This document shows positions 18,611 through 26,896 of a stretch of DNA of 64,000 nucleotides, in pieces. A program made the position numbers and the translations under genes. Origin of the DNA: Algoriphagus sp. A40 (lineage in GTDB: Bacteria > Bacteroidota > Bacteroidia > Cytophagales > Cyclobacteriaceae); NCBI RefSeq assembly GCF_002002735.1, contig NZ_MUNY01000034.1, positions 1 through 64,000 of the forward strand, read 5' to 3'. Position 1 is the stretch's first letter. Every line of letters starts with the position of its first letter. Below the pieces are notes generated by a model. It worked only from the letters and a program-made list of their open reading frames with translations, searched no databases and was not told the DNA's origin.

Positions 18611-19315
18611 ATGAACAGAAGAGAAAATCTAAAGCTTTTATTCGCAGGTTCTTTGGGGACAGGGTTGATCTTGACAGCCTGCAGTCCGGAGGAAAAAATT
18701 GCCGACCTCTCACCAAAAATCCTGGGTACTCCAGGAGGAAGGGTTCCTGAAGAAATCGAACGGGACAATGCGCTCCTTTCTGACAAGTTTTTGACGGAGC
18801 CCGAAATGGCTCTGGTCAGTATTCTGGTAGATATTGTGGTTCCGAAAGATGCGGTTTCCGGAAGCGCTACTGAAGCGAAAGTTCCAGACTACATTGAGTT
18901 TATGCTGAAGGATCAGCCTGCCAATCAGACTGCCTTCAGAGGCGGATTGATGTGGATCAACTCACAGGCTTATGAGCGTTTTTCCAAATCCTTCGCTGAA
19001 ATTTCTGAAGGGGAAAGGATGCAGATTATCGACGAGATCGCTTGGCCTGAAAAGGCTGCAAAAGGAATGGAAACCGGTGTCAAGTTTTTCAACCTGTTGA
19101 GAAATATGACTGTCTCCGGATTTTATACCACTGAGATCGGGTTCAAGGACATCGGCTATGTAGGCAACCAACCAAATGTTTGGGATGGCGTTCCTCAGGA
19201 TGTAATGGATCAATACGGTCTGGCTTTGGACGAAAAATACCTGAGTGTTTACCTGACACCTGAAGGAAGAGGAAGCATCGCGACCTGGGATGATCAGGGA
19301 AATTTGATCTCTTAA
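18611..19315 (+). CDS. Gluconate 2-dehydrogenase subunit 3-like protein (gamma subunit), Tat lipoprotein
   Basis: A 234-residue partner subunit. The N terminus NRRENLKLLFAGSLGTG carries twin arginines (3-4), and the lipobox LTAC puts a lipid on Cys24, so it looks like a Tat-exported lipoprotein. The body has the family pattern MALVSILVDIVVPKD, then a helical domain with FNLLRNMTVSGFYTTEIGF and near the end the short motif AW/WDG. In known gamma-alpha FAD dehydrogenases this subunit escorts the flavin subunit through the Tat pore and stays bound to it. The 10-base spacing from the GMC gene supports a complex. The pair would oxidise substrate in the periplasm. Confidence 0.85.
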   Translation: MNRRENLKLLFAGSLGTGLILTACSPEEKIADLSPKILGTPGGRVPEEIERDNALLSDKFLTEPEMALVSILVDIVVPKDAVSGSATEAKVPDYIEFMLKDQPANQTAFRGGLMWINSQAYERFSKSFAEISEGERMQIIDEIAWPEKAAKGMETGVKFFNLLRNMTVSGFYTTEIGFKDIGYVGNQPNVWDGVPQDVMDQYGLALDEKYLSVYLTPEGRGSIATWDDQGNLIS

Positions 19316-19356
19316 GCAGGGAAATAATTTGCTAATTTATATATGCCCAATGGGCT

Positions 19357-19398
19357 AAGGCCTTGTTGAATTCAGTTTCAGCAAGGCCTTTTTGTTTT
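19357..19398 (+). terminator. Rho-independent terminator after the oxidoreductase genes
   Basis: AAGGCCTTGTTGA (19357-19369) pairs with TCAGCAAGGCCTT (19378-19390), with one G-T pair, followed by TTTGTTTT. Confidence 0.8.
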
Positions 19399-20022
19399 CA
19401 TCCATTCAGAATACCATGCTCCTTGGCGCATAGGTTCATTATTTTAAATGTAAATCCGCAATGACACCACCACAAAGATTAAAGCAGAATAAGATTTGGG
19501 GAGTCGATAATTCGACTAAATTTCAAATCGTCTTCTTATGTAGCTCCGAAGGAGCCTAACCATTCATGACCCTGTACGAAGTGCAGGGTAGCCATTGAAT
19601 TTCAATTCCTATGAGCCCTGAAAGGGTGAAACTTCAACGTATCGCCCCTTCGGGGCTCCTTTTTTTATTGTGTTGACTTTACCCCCGGCTATACCGGGGG
19701 TTATGAATTGTTTTGATCCTTCGGATCTAAGACTTCCAAACATTGACCCGCATATTTTCTAATTCAATTTGCCTACTGGAGTCATTGCGGATATTTATAT
19801 TATTTTATAAAACCGGAACTATTTAACTTCTATTCAAGTATTTATATCGAAATCTGAATATCCAAAAACTTGTGCGCAACTTGAATGGTAAGGTTTGAAG
19901 CTCAAATATGGCTGCTGTGGACTGTGGTCTGTTGACAGTGGACAATTACCCGCTTTAAAAAAACTCAATTAATTTCTCCAGTCAGGATTCCGGACAATCA
20001 GATATTTTACCAGCAATAGTCT
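19399..20022. other. Long noncoding gap, mostly palindromic repeats
   Basis: The middle is filled by the repeat cluster at 19543-19727. The remainder (19399-19542 and 19728-20022) is AT-rich with no gene visible. The promoter of the 20023 gene should lie in its last part, but no clear TAnnTTTG box was found. Confidence 0.6.
19543..19727. repeat. Cluster of six short GC-rich palindromes
   Basis: Six hairpins follow one another: GCTCC-gaa-GGAGC (19543-19555), ACCCTG/CAGGGT (19569-19589), CCCT-gaa-AGGG (19616-19626), GCCCC-ttc-GGGGC (19644-19656), ACCCCCGG/CCGGGGGT (19681-19701) and GATCC-ttc-GGATC (19715-19727). A shorter relative lies at 62882-62928. Such clusters occur between Bacteroidota genes; their role is unknown. 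Confidence 0.7.
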
Positions 20023-22383
20023 ATGATCAACACCCCATATTCCGCTCACCTGGATTTTAAGCGACTCTTTAGCCAATGGGAGAAATTTGCTGATATCACC
20101 AAAGCAGATACCTGTCTTTACCGGGATCTCAGTAACAGACTGTTGGAGTTCCCTGATTTAAACCAAAGTCCGGTAGATCCGGAAGCACTGAAAAAACCGG
20201 AAAATTTCCTGGGTTTTGGTTTGATTTTAGGTTCTCTTTTTCCCCTATCCGGCCAGGAAGAGAACCGGATTTTGGCCCTTTCGGCACCTTTTGATTTTCA
20301 GCCCCTTTATTCAACTCCGGTTTTCAGGGAGATTTTTCTCAATGAAGACGGCACCATGAAAATCCCCGAAAACCTGGATGTCAATAAGATCCAATTCAAT
20401 AAAATGCTTCACATCTATAGCCTGATCATTGATCAGATCTATGGAATCAAAATCAACCAAATCCATCCGCTGGTTTTCAAATACCGCCAACCCGATGGAA
20501 TCACCAAACATTTTCAGATCCAGATCAACCTCCAATTTGTCAGAGTAATTGCCAAAGGCCCTCTTCCTGATATTCAAAATCGGGACGAAATATGCTCCTG
20601 CACTATCCCTGATCATTACGATCTGGAAAACTGGATGAAAGTTTTACCTCTGAGTTTGTTTGAATTCAATGGCTTTGTGCTGCTGGAAGCTCAGGACATC
20701 ACGGTGTCCCAAAGTGTGGCCACGCTGAACGAGGCTGTACTCAATCAGGACGAAATTTCACCTGAAGAATTTGTCGGAGTGGTGGAGGATTCGGTGAAAT
20801 CTCTCATCGGAAATCCCGATATAAAAGTAGGATTGGCCTCCCTGCAGCAAATCAAGGGAAAACTGGTCTTTTCCAAAAGTCGCATTGCAAACAGCTACAT
20901 TCTAAAAATGCTCTGCAATTCGGATTGCGAAAAACCATACCAGGGAATCATCAGTTTTCTTTCAGCCATCCAAAAGCCAGTCATGCTCAACGAGTTGTCT
21001 GCGGATAATGAAGAAAGTCGCTTCATGTCCAAAGTAATCGAAATGGGAGTGAAGGAAGTTATTCTCTATCCGCTCAAGCACAAGGGAAATCTGGTAGGCG
21101 TATTGGAAATCTGCTCCCTCGAAAATGATGCCTTTGACCCGATCATATTTCATCAGCTGGATATGCTGGCACCTTCGCTTTCACTGGCATTCTCCAGACA
21201 GGCGGCCCAGCTGGATTACAAGATCAAATCCTTTATCCGAAAGAATTTCACGGCGATTCATCCTGTCGTGGAGTGGAAATTTGATGAAATCGCTTTGGAT
21301 TATGCCTTGGCTGAGGAGCAGGAAACTAACCCGGAAATTCCTCCGATCAATTTCCAGGATGTTTTCCCATTGTATGGAGCCGTGGATGTCAAAAACTCCA
21401 CACTTGAACGGAACAATGCCATTCACGATGACTTTTTGATCCAGCTGAGTCTGGCCAAAAAGATCCTGAATGATGCCAGCTTATTGCATTATTTGCCTCT
21501 CCTGGATAGGATGGTGGAGAAAATTGAGGAATTCGAACAGCGGATTCAACTGATCCTCATGAGTGAGGAAGAAGTGAGGATTACCGAGTTTTTCCATCAG
21601 GATTTGGATCCGACATTCAGACATTTAAGTCAGACTTTCCCGGATTTGACTCAAGCGGTGGAGGAGTATTTTCAGGCGCTCGATCCTCAGATGGGCATCG
21701 TGTACATTCACAGAAAGGCTTTTGAACAAAGTCTGAAAGAAATTAATCAAGTCGTTGGCCAGTATTTGGACCGGGAAGAAGCCAAGATCCAACAGATGTT
21801 TCCCCACTATTTCGAGAAGTTTAAAACTGACGGGATCGAGTACAACATCTACATCGGTCAATCCCTGGTCAAAGACCGGAAATTTGACCCGATATACCTC
21901 AAAAATCTAAGACTTTGGCAGCTTCAGACCCTAATTGACATCGTGAACCTAGTCGCTGAAAAATCTCCTTCATTGGACGTGCGGCTGGAGACCACTCAAT
22001 TGATTCTGGCCCACAGTGCTCCCTTGACTATCAGTTTCCGCCTTGAAGAACGAAAGTTTGATGTCGAAGGAGCTTACAATATCCGATACGAAATCATTAA
22101 AAAACGCATTGACAAAGCGCTCATCAAAGGTACCAACGAGCGCCTTGTTCAGCCGGGAAAAGTGGCCATTGTCTTTTCCCAGCCAAAAGATGCCAAAGAA
22201 TACCTTGATTTCATCCATTTCTTCCAGAACCGACAGATGCTAGAAGAAAACATCGAACAACTTGAGTTGGAGGATATGCAGGGTGTCCATGGGATGAAGG
22301 CAATCCGTGTCACGGTCATTCCAAAAAAAGGGCTGAATCAAAACGGGAAGTCAGAACTGATAGCCGAAACTGAAGAAAGGTAA
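20023..22383 (+). CDS. Large GAF-domain protein of unknown role
   Basis: A soluble protein of 786 residues without signal peptide. The middle (about residues 230-400) reads like a GAF domain: EFVGVVEDSVKSLIG at its start, then GVKEVILYPLKHKGNLVGVL as the core strands and LDMLAPSLSLAFSRQA as the closing helix. The 230 residues before and 380 after are mostly helical and match no domain I know. There is no histidine kinase, cyclase or EAL/GGDEF motif, so it may be a sensor or scaffold without its own catalytic output. It stands alone. Its last 33 bases overlap, tail to tail, the end of the metallophosphoesterase gene on the other strand. Confidence 0.75.
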   Translation: MINTPYSAHLDFKRLFSQWEKFADITKADTCLYRDLSNRLLEFPDLNQSPVDPEALKKPENFLGFGLILGSLFPLSGQEENRILALSAPFDFQPLYSTPVFREIFLNEDGTMKIPENLDVNKIQFNKMLHIYSLIIDQIYGIKINQIHPLVFKYRQPDGITKHFQIQINLQFVRVIAKGPLPDIQNRDEICSCTIPDHYDLENWMKVLPLSLFEFNGFVLLEAQDITVSQSVATLNEAVLNQDEISPEEFVGVVEDSVKSLIGNPDIKVGLASLQQIKGKLVFSKSRIANSYILKMLCNSDCEKPYQGIISFLSAIQKPVMLNELSADNEESRFMSKVIEMGVKEVILYPLKHKGNLVGVLEICSLENDAFDPIIFHQLDMLAPSLSLAFSRQAAQLDYKIKSFIRKNFTAIHPVVEWKFDEIALDYALAEEQETNPEIPPINFQDVFPLYGAVDVKNSTLERNNAIHDDFLIQLSLAKKILNDASLLHYLPLLDRMVEKIEEFEQRIQLILMSEEEVRITEFFHQDLDPTFRHLSQTFPDLTQAVEEYFQALDPQMGIVYIHRKAFEQSLKEINQVVGQYLDREEAKIQQMFPHYFEKFKTDGIEYNIYIGQSLVKDRKFDPIYLKNLRLWQLQTLIDIVNLVAEKSPSLDVRLETTQLILAHSAPLTISFRLEERKFDVEGAYNIRYEIIKKRIDKALIKGTNERLVQPGKVAIVFSQPKDAKEYLDFIHFFQNRQMLEENIEQLELEDMQGVHGMKAIRVTVIPKKGLNQNGKSELIAETEER

Positions 22384-25300
22384 AGTTTCCTCTTTATTGA
22401 ATCCAACGGAAAAAGTGGCCACAAACTGACTGATTGGAGCAATCCAAATGCCTCCTCCCAGGGAGTTGTGCCAATTTGTGGAATCTTCACCTTCCAACCA
22501 GACTCTGCCGATATCATGGAAACCGATCATCCCCACAGTCGCTGGTAGGATGGGATTACGAAAATTGAAAAGCTGAAGTCTGATCTCCAAATTGTTGTAA
22601 AACATCGCGTCCCCGTTGTACCGGTATCTTCGATAGCTTCTCAGGTTGTCCATTCCTCCGAGGATTTGCCCTTGGAAATACTCATAGTTTCCAAAGTTTT
22701 TCCCACCGCCGACACGGTTTGCCCAGACCAGTTTGGATAGGTATTTGAAAGACCAGAAAAGCCGCAACTCAGCATTGACCGAAGTGTAATTTGTGGCATA
22801 CTTGTTTATCCCCTGGAAATGTTTGATTTCCTGGCGAAAGTAAAAACCACGGGTCGGCATTCGTAGATTGTCCCGTTTGTCAAATTCCAGCAAAGCAGTC
22901 AATCCCCCATAAAACTTGGCTTGATCCAGATTCACCTGATCCACATCACTTTCGGGTGAGGTGATGAATTTGTCGACATTGTCATTCGGATCAAATCGGT
23001 ACACCTGATAGCTGGGGCCAATGGCAAATCGGCCGTTATCCCCCAATTGGGTTTGAAGGCCCGTGCTCAGTTCGTACCAGCTAAACCGGGATCGATAGTA
23101 GCGGATGTTATGCTCCTCACGATTGAATTCGCTGTCATTTCCTGCCCCGAAATAGTTGAAGACATAATCGGGGGCCTTCACATCTGCCAGCCATACCAAG
23201 TCCCAACTTCCGACCAGATCCACCGATCGTCCTTTATATTCCAAGTTGAAGGCACCGGTTTTTACAGCATAGTTTCCAGTCAGGGAATGCATGGCCGAAT
23301 AGGGTTTCTTTTTGAACCCGTGCTTTTCCCAAAGCAGTCCCGCTCCCAAAAACAAGCCATCGTCCTGATTGAATTCGACTGAAGCCAGGGGCATGACTTT
23401 GTCGTATTTGAATGCCATCCGGTCATAGGCCAGGTAGTCCGGACTGGGGGCTTCTTTGACTTTCAGATTGGGGCCAGTATAGGAGGAGCGGGCGTTTTTT
23501 GGAACGTACACCAAGTGCTTTTTTCCATTGATTTGGGCCGAATCATGGAGTGCTTTTTGACCTTCCCCCGGGATCACCCGGATCAGGATTTTGCTTTTGC
23601 CTTCGCCTTGCCAAACAAAACGATCCTCGCCTTTCAGACCATACAATCGGATTTCCTTGGTCTCTGACGGAGAAAAAGTCCGGTTATAAATCCGCTGCTC
23701 CAGTTCGCCATCTTTGTTGATCTTTCGGACTTCCACATCTACTTTGCCATTGGGCAAATGCTTGATTTCAAATGCTTCGTCCTTGTCGGTGCCAACCACG
23801 TCCACACCGTCTGCAAGAAAATCGTAGTATTCCAAAGCTTTTTCCCTGAGCCAGTTTTTCCTTGTCAAAAGTTTCGCCTGAATCTCAAGACCGTCCTTTT
23901 CGGCAATCTCTGAAGGCCAATCCTGGAATGCTCCATGGATTGCTTCTTCTGTGAGTTTGGGTAAAAATTGGTCAAGTTCTTCCTCCCAGTCTTTCCGATC
24001 CAATTTGTTCATAAAGCTCCTGTCGAAATACCGCCCATTGAACATAAACCCGTTCACATTTTTCAATTCGTGATCAAATCCCTGAAACTTCGGATTGGAC
24101 CATTTTCGGCTTGCCAGTTTGGGAAAAAATCCTTCATTCACAAAAAATGCCTGGTCCCTGTCTCTCGGCATCGGAGTGAATTCGAGCCCGTTTTTCCCTT
24201 TTTCGGCCACCCATCTCCATTGATCATCGTGCCGGTCCCAATCCGCAATCCAAAGATCAAACAGTCGGGCTTTCAGGACATCTTTTTGCTTTACCTCGTT
24301 GTCATTGTCCTTGTAAAGCACCTGCAGCATTTTGTCTGTGCTGTAAAATTCAACATCATCCGAAGCCCCCTTTCCTGCAATTTCCCTTTCCTCAAACAAA
24401 TAGAGGGCGCTGCCAAAATCCCTCCGATAAATCCCCAGCATCGGATCATCCGGCAAATAGATGATTTGGGGATTGGTATGGATGATTCCGGCACTTTCAG
24501 CCAATCGGGCGACTGCTATGGAAGCATAGGGATGAGAAGCAGAGATTTGATCCTGGACGATGTCTTTTGCGACAGTTTTGCGTAAAATGGGAGGAATGGC
24601 GTTTTCTGGATATTTGTTGACCGAGCGGAGGACAAATTCCTTTCCGTTGGGATTTTCCAAACGAAGAGATTTGGTCTGCATGCCTCCGCCCCGTTGGATG
24701 ATCTTCAATCCTCCTTTTTCACTGGTCAGGTCCAGGGTTGGAAAAGTGGCAGGTATAGCCCAAGTTTCCCGGTAGTTATTTCCCAGAAAAACCTGGTGAA
24801 CTTTCCCTCTTAGATATTGAAGTGAAATAGGCTGAGTGGAACTTTCCGGGATTTTGCGGGCAAACAGCTTCAGTTCCTCCGGATTCAGGGCAAATGACTT
24901 AATCAGTTCGGATTGATAGAGGGGTTCTTTGTCCTCAGGATCCAAAAAGGTCAAAATCACCCGGTGATTTTCATAGAAATCCAGATAGGCATAGCCTTGA
25001 TTGGAATAGGTGAATTCCGCCGGATTGTTTTTTTTGATGTGGGTATTTTTGGCGCCTGCTCCGGATACAATGTAGTGCTTGCTCCCTTCCTTGGTGTAAA
25101 AAAGCCCGTGTTCATGGCCGGAAATCTGAATCACATTGGGATGCAGCTCAAAAGTCCGCTCCAAAGTCGTAATGAGGGCCTGATATTTCGGATGTGGAAG
25201 GTCCTGCACATCCCCAAACCAAGTGCGGTAAAGCGGATAAATCGAACCGATGACCGGCAAGGGAATATATAGATTTTCCTTGGCTGCTGTCAGCGGAAAC

Positions 25301-25989
25301 AGATGATCCTTCCAGCTATAAGCACCATTATGAGGGCCGTAAGCTCTCATGGGGTGGTGCATCGCAAACAAGATGACTTTGTCCTGATTTTCTTCCAGCA
25401 GATAGCTGATGGCAGCGATGATTTCTTCTTCGGTTTTGAATTCGCAATCTGAATCTGCCCCGGGTTTATCGTTGGAATGCAGCCACCATTGGCTGTCCAA
25501 GGCGATTAGCAGCGTATTTTCATCAATATGAATGGCTTTGGGTCCGGGACAGGCGCTTTCGGGAATCCATTGGACCTGATCTGACGGGAAGTTTTCGGCA
25601 ACATATTTCTCTGCCCTGAGAATGGCATTCCAGCCATCTGACTTTCCTTTTTCCCAATCATGATTTCCGGGAACCATCCAGATTTTACCCGGTAAATCGG
25701 CCCAGAGGCCCAGCTGTGTGGACAGGATGGTTTCGGCTTCGGTTCTGTTTTCCGCCTCATCGGGAGGAAGTCCGAATGGGTAAATATTGTCTCCAAGGTA
25801 AATCAGGTGAGTTGGAATTTTGGGGCCCTCAGCGAGTCTGGATTTGAGGTCTTCCACCACAGGATGATGTCCATTCTCCATCTCACCTGCATCTCCGATG
25901 AGGTAAATCCGCATCTTGATGGGAGCATCCTGACCCATCGCCGGCCAAACAGCCAAAAAAAGGAAAGCCAGGAATAAGGCAAGTTTCAT
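22351..25989 (-). CDS. Metallophosphoesterase - kinase-like - outer-membrane barrel fusion protein
   Basis: An exported protein of 1212 residues in three parts. Residues 21-330 are a calcineurin-like phosphoesterase with the full metal-ligand set: IGDAGE, LGDNIY, VPGNHDW, MHHPMRAYGPH and SGHEHG. Residues about 400-640 look like an atypical kinase fold: FVLRSVNK as a beta-3 strand, a helix with AVARLAESAGI, DWDRHDDQWRW (583-593) as catalytic loop, and MPRDRDQAFF as metal-binding loop. The rest is beta-rich and ends in a surface-antigen (Omp85-like) barrel with the terminal pattern FSFGYQF. It should sit in the outer membrane with the enzyme parts on one face. Its start overlaps the stop of the upstream lipoprotein gene by 4 bases. 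The kinase-like reading is inference. Confidence 0.8.
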   Translation of the reverse strand: MKLALFLAFLFLAVWPAMGQDAPIKMRIYLIGDAGEMENGHHPVVEDLKSRLAEGPKIPTHLIYLGDNIYPFGLPPDEAENRTEAETILSTQLGLWADLPGKIWMVPGNHDWEKGKSDGWNAILRAEKYVAENFPSDQVQWIPESACPGPKAIHIDENTLLIALDSQWWLHSNDKPGADSDCEFKTEEEIIAAISYLLEENQDKVILFAMHHPMRAYGPHNGAYSWKDHLFPLTAAKENLYIPLPVIGSIYPLYRTWFGDVQDLPHPKYQALITTLERTFELHPNVIQISGHEHGLFYTKEGSKHYIVSGAGAKNTHIKKNNPAEFTYSNQGYAYLDFYENHRVILTFLDPEDKEPLYQSELIKSFALNPEELKLFARKIPESSTQPISLQYLRGKVHQVFLGNNYRETWAIPATFPTLDLTSEKGGLKIIQRGGGMQTKSLRLENPNGKEFVLRSVNKYPENAIPPILRKTVAKDIVQDQISASHPYASIAVARLAESAGIIHTNPQIIYLPDDPMLGIYRRDFGSALYLFEEREIAGKGASDDVEFYSTDKMLQVLYKDNDNEVKQKDVLKARLFDLWIADWDRHDDQWRWVAEKGKNGLEFTPMPRDRDQAFFVNEGFFPKLASRKWSNPKFQGFDHELKNVNGFMFNGRYFDRSFMNKLDRKDWEEELDQFLPKLTEEAIHGAFQDWPSEIAEKDGLEIQAKLLTRKNWLREKALEYYDFLADGVDVVGTDKDEAFEIKHLPNGKVDVEVRKINKDGELEQRIYNRTFSPSETKEIRLYGLKGEDRFVWQGEGKSKILIRVIPGEGQKALHDSAQINGKKHLVYVPKNARSSYTGPNLKVKEAPSPDYLAYDRMAFKYDKVMPLASVEFNQDDGLFLGAGLLWEKHGFKKKPYSAMHSLTGNYAVKTGAFNLEYKGRSVDLVGSWDLVWLADVKAPDYVFNYFGAGNDSEFNREEHNIRYYRSRFSWYELSTGLQTQLGDNGRFAIGPSYQVYRFDPNDNVDKFITSPESDVDQVNLDQAKFYGGLTALLEFDKRDNLRMPTRGFYFRQEIKHFQGINKYATNYTSVNAELRLFWSFKYLSKLVWANRVGGGKNFGNYEYFQGQILGGMDNLRSYRRYRYNGDAMFYNNLEIRLQLFNFRNPILPATVGMIGFHDIGRVWLEGEDSTNWHNSLGGGIWIAPISQFVATFSVGFNKEETLPFFSFGYQF

Positions 25990-26834
25990 GGTTTGTAGCT
26001 GAAGATCAAGATATTGGATCGGCCATCAGCGGCTTCGTTGGAAATAAACAGGGTGCCGTCCGGAGCAAAGGTGATCCCTTCGGGTTGTTTGAAAAGTGAA
26101 GGGTTGAGCGGAAAAATTGCTGTTGGGATCATAGATTGGTCCAGACTCATCAGCCATTTGCCGGTGGATGAAATCACATAGTATTCTTTGGTCAGGGGAT
26201 GCACCGCAGCTGCAGAGGGTTGGATTTTCAGTTTTTCCAATTCCTTTTCAGTCAGCATGCCCTGAAGCTGCTTTTTATCAATACTTCTAACCGACAATGA
26301 ATCAAATTCCATACTTCTGAGGTCAAATTTGAATATCGAGGACCGATCAGGGTTCTCATCCCATTCGCAGACTTTACAAAAAATCCAGAGAATTGGTTCT
26401 TCAATTTCAGAAACAACTGCCTCCAAATCGCGCCTTCCCAGGCTCGGAAATTCAAAAATCACGGTTTGACTATCTTTTTCCCTGAAATCGACAACCCGAT
26501 ACAAGTTGCCATTGCTTTTCAAAACCCAGACGGTGTCATTTCTGACCAGAATTTCCTCGATGTCTGCGTTTTTTTCAAACTTCTTTTTTTTGAGAATTTC
26601 GCCTTTTTGAGGATCCAGCCGATAAATAATGGAAGATTCATCCTCGATGGAAAGCAATTCTTGGTCGTGCCAGGCGATTCCTGAGATTTCGTCCAAATCT
26701 TCCGGAAGTACGACCCGCTCCATCTGATCGAGGGAATATCCGGTAGGAAGAGAATAAACCGGAGCTTCTTTTCCGGGTTTTTGGCTGCACGATCCGAAAA
26801 AAATCAGGAAATAAAGGAGGTGAGAAATTCGCAT
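25986..26834 (-). CDS. SdiA-regulated-type beta-propeller lipoprotein
   Basis: A lipoprotein of 282 residues, with lipobox FGSC (Cys16). The body shows propeller-like repeats: VLPEDLDEISGIAWHDQELL, WVLKSNGNLYRVV, DLEAVVSEIEEPILWIF and QPEGITFAPDGTLFISNEA. The pattern DEISGIAW...EDESSIIY with a closing PEGITF...NEA is that of the SdiA-regulated (phytase-like propeller) family. It is translationally coupled to the metallophosphoesterase gene by a 4-base overlap, which suggests both act at the cell surface, perhaps on phosphorylated compounds. No catalytic residues can be assigned. Confidence 0.75.
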   Translation of the reverse strand: MRISHLLYFLIFFGSCSQKPGKEAPVYSLPTGYSLDQMERVVLPEDLDEISGIAWHDQELLSIEDESSIIYRLDPQKGEILKKKKFEKNADIEEILVRNDTVWVLKSNGNLYRVVDFREKDSQTVIFEFPSLGRRDLEAVVSEIEEPILWIFCKVCEWDENPDRSSIFKFDLRSMEFDSLSVRSIDKKQLQGMLTEKELEKLKIQPSAAAVHPLTKEYYVISSTGKWLMSLDQSMIPTAIFPLNPSLFKQPEGITFAPDGTLFISNEAADGRSNILIFSYKP

Positions 26835-26896
26835 CGTTTTTATTAATTCAGAACTATTTATCTTCCAAGTAATAAGTAAAAGTTAAATCAATCAAC

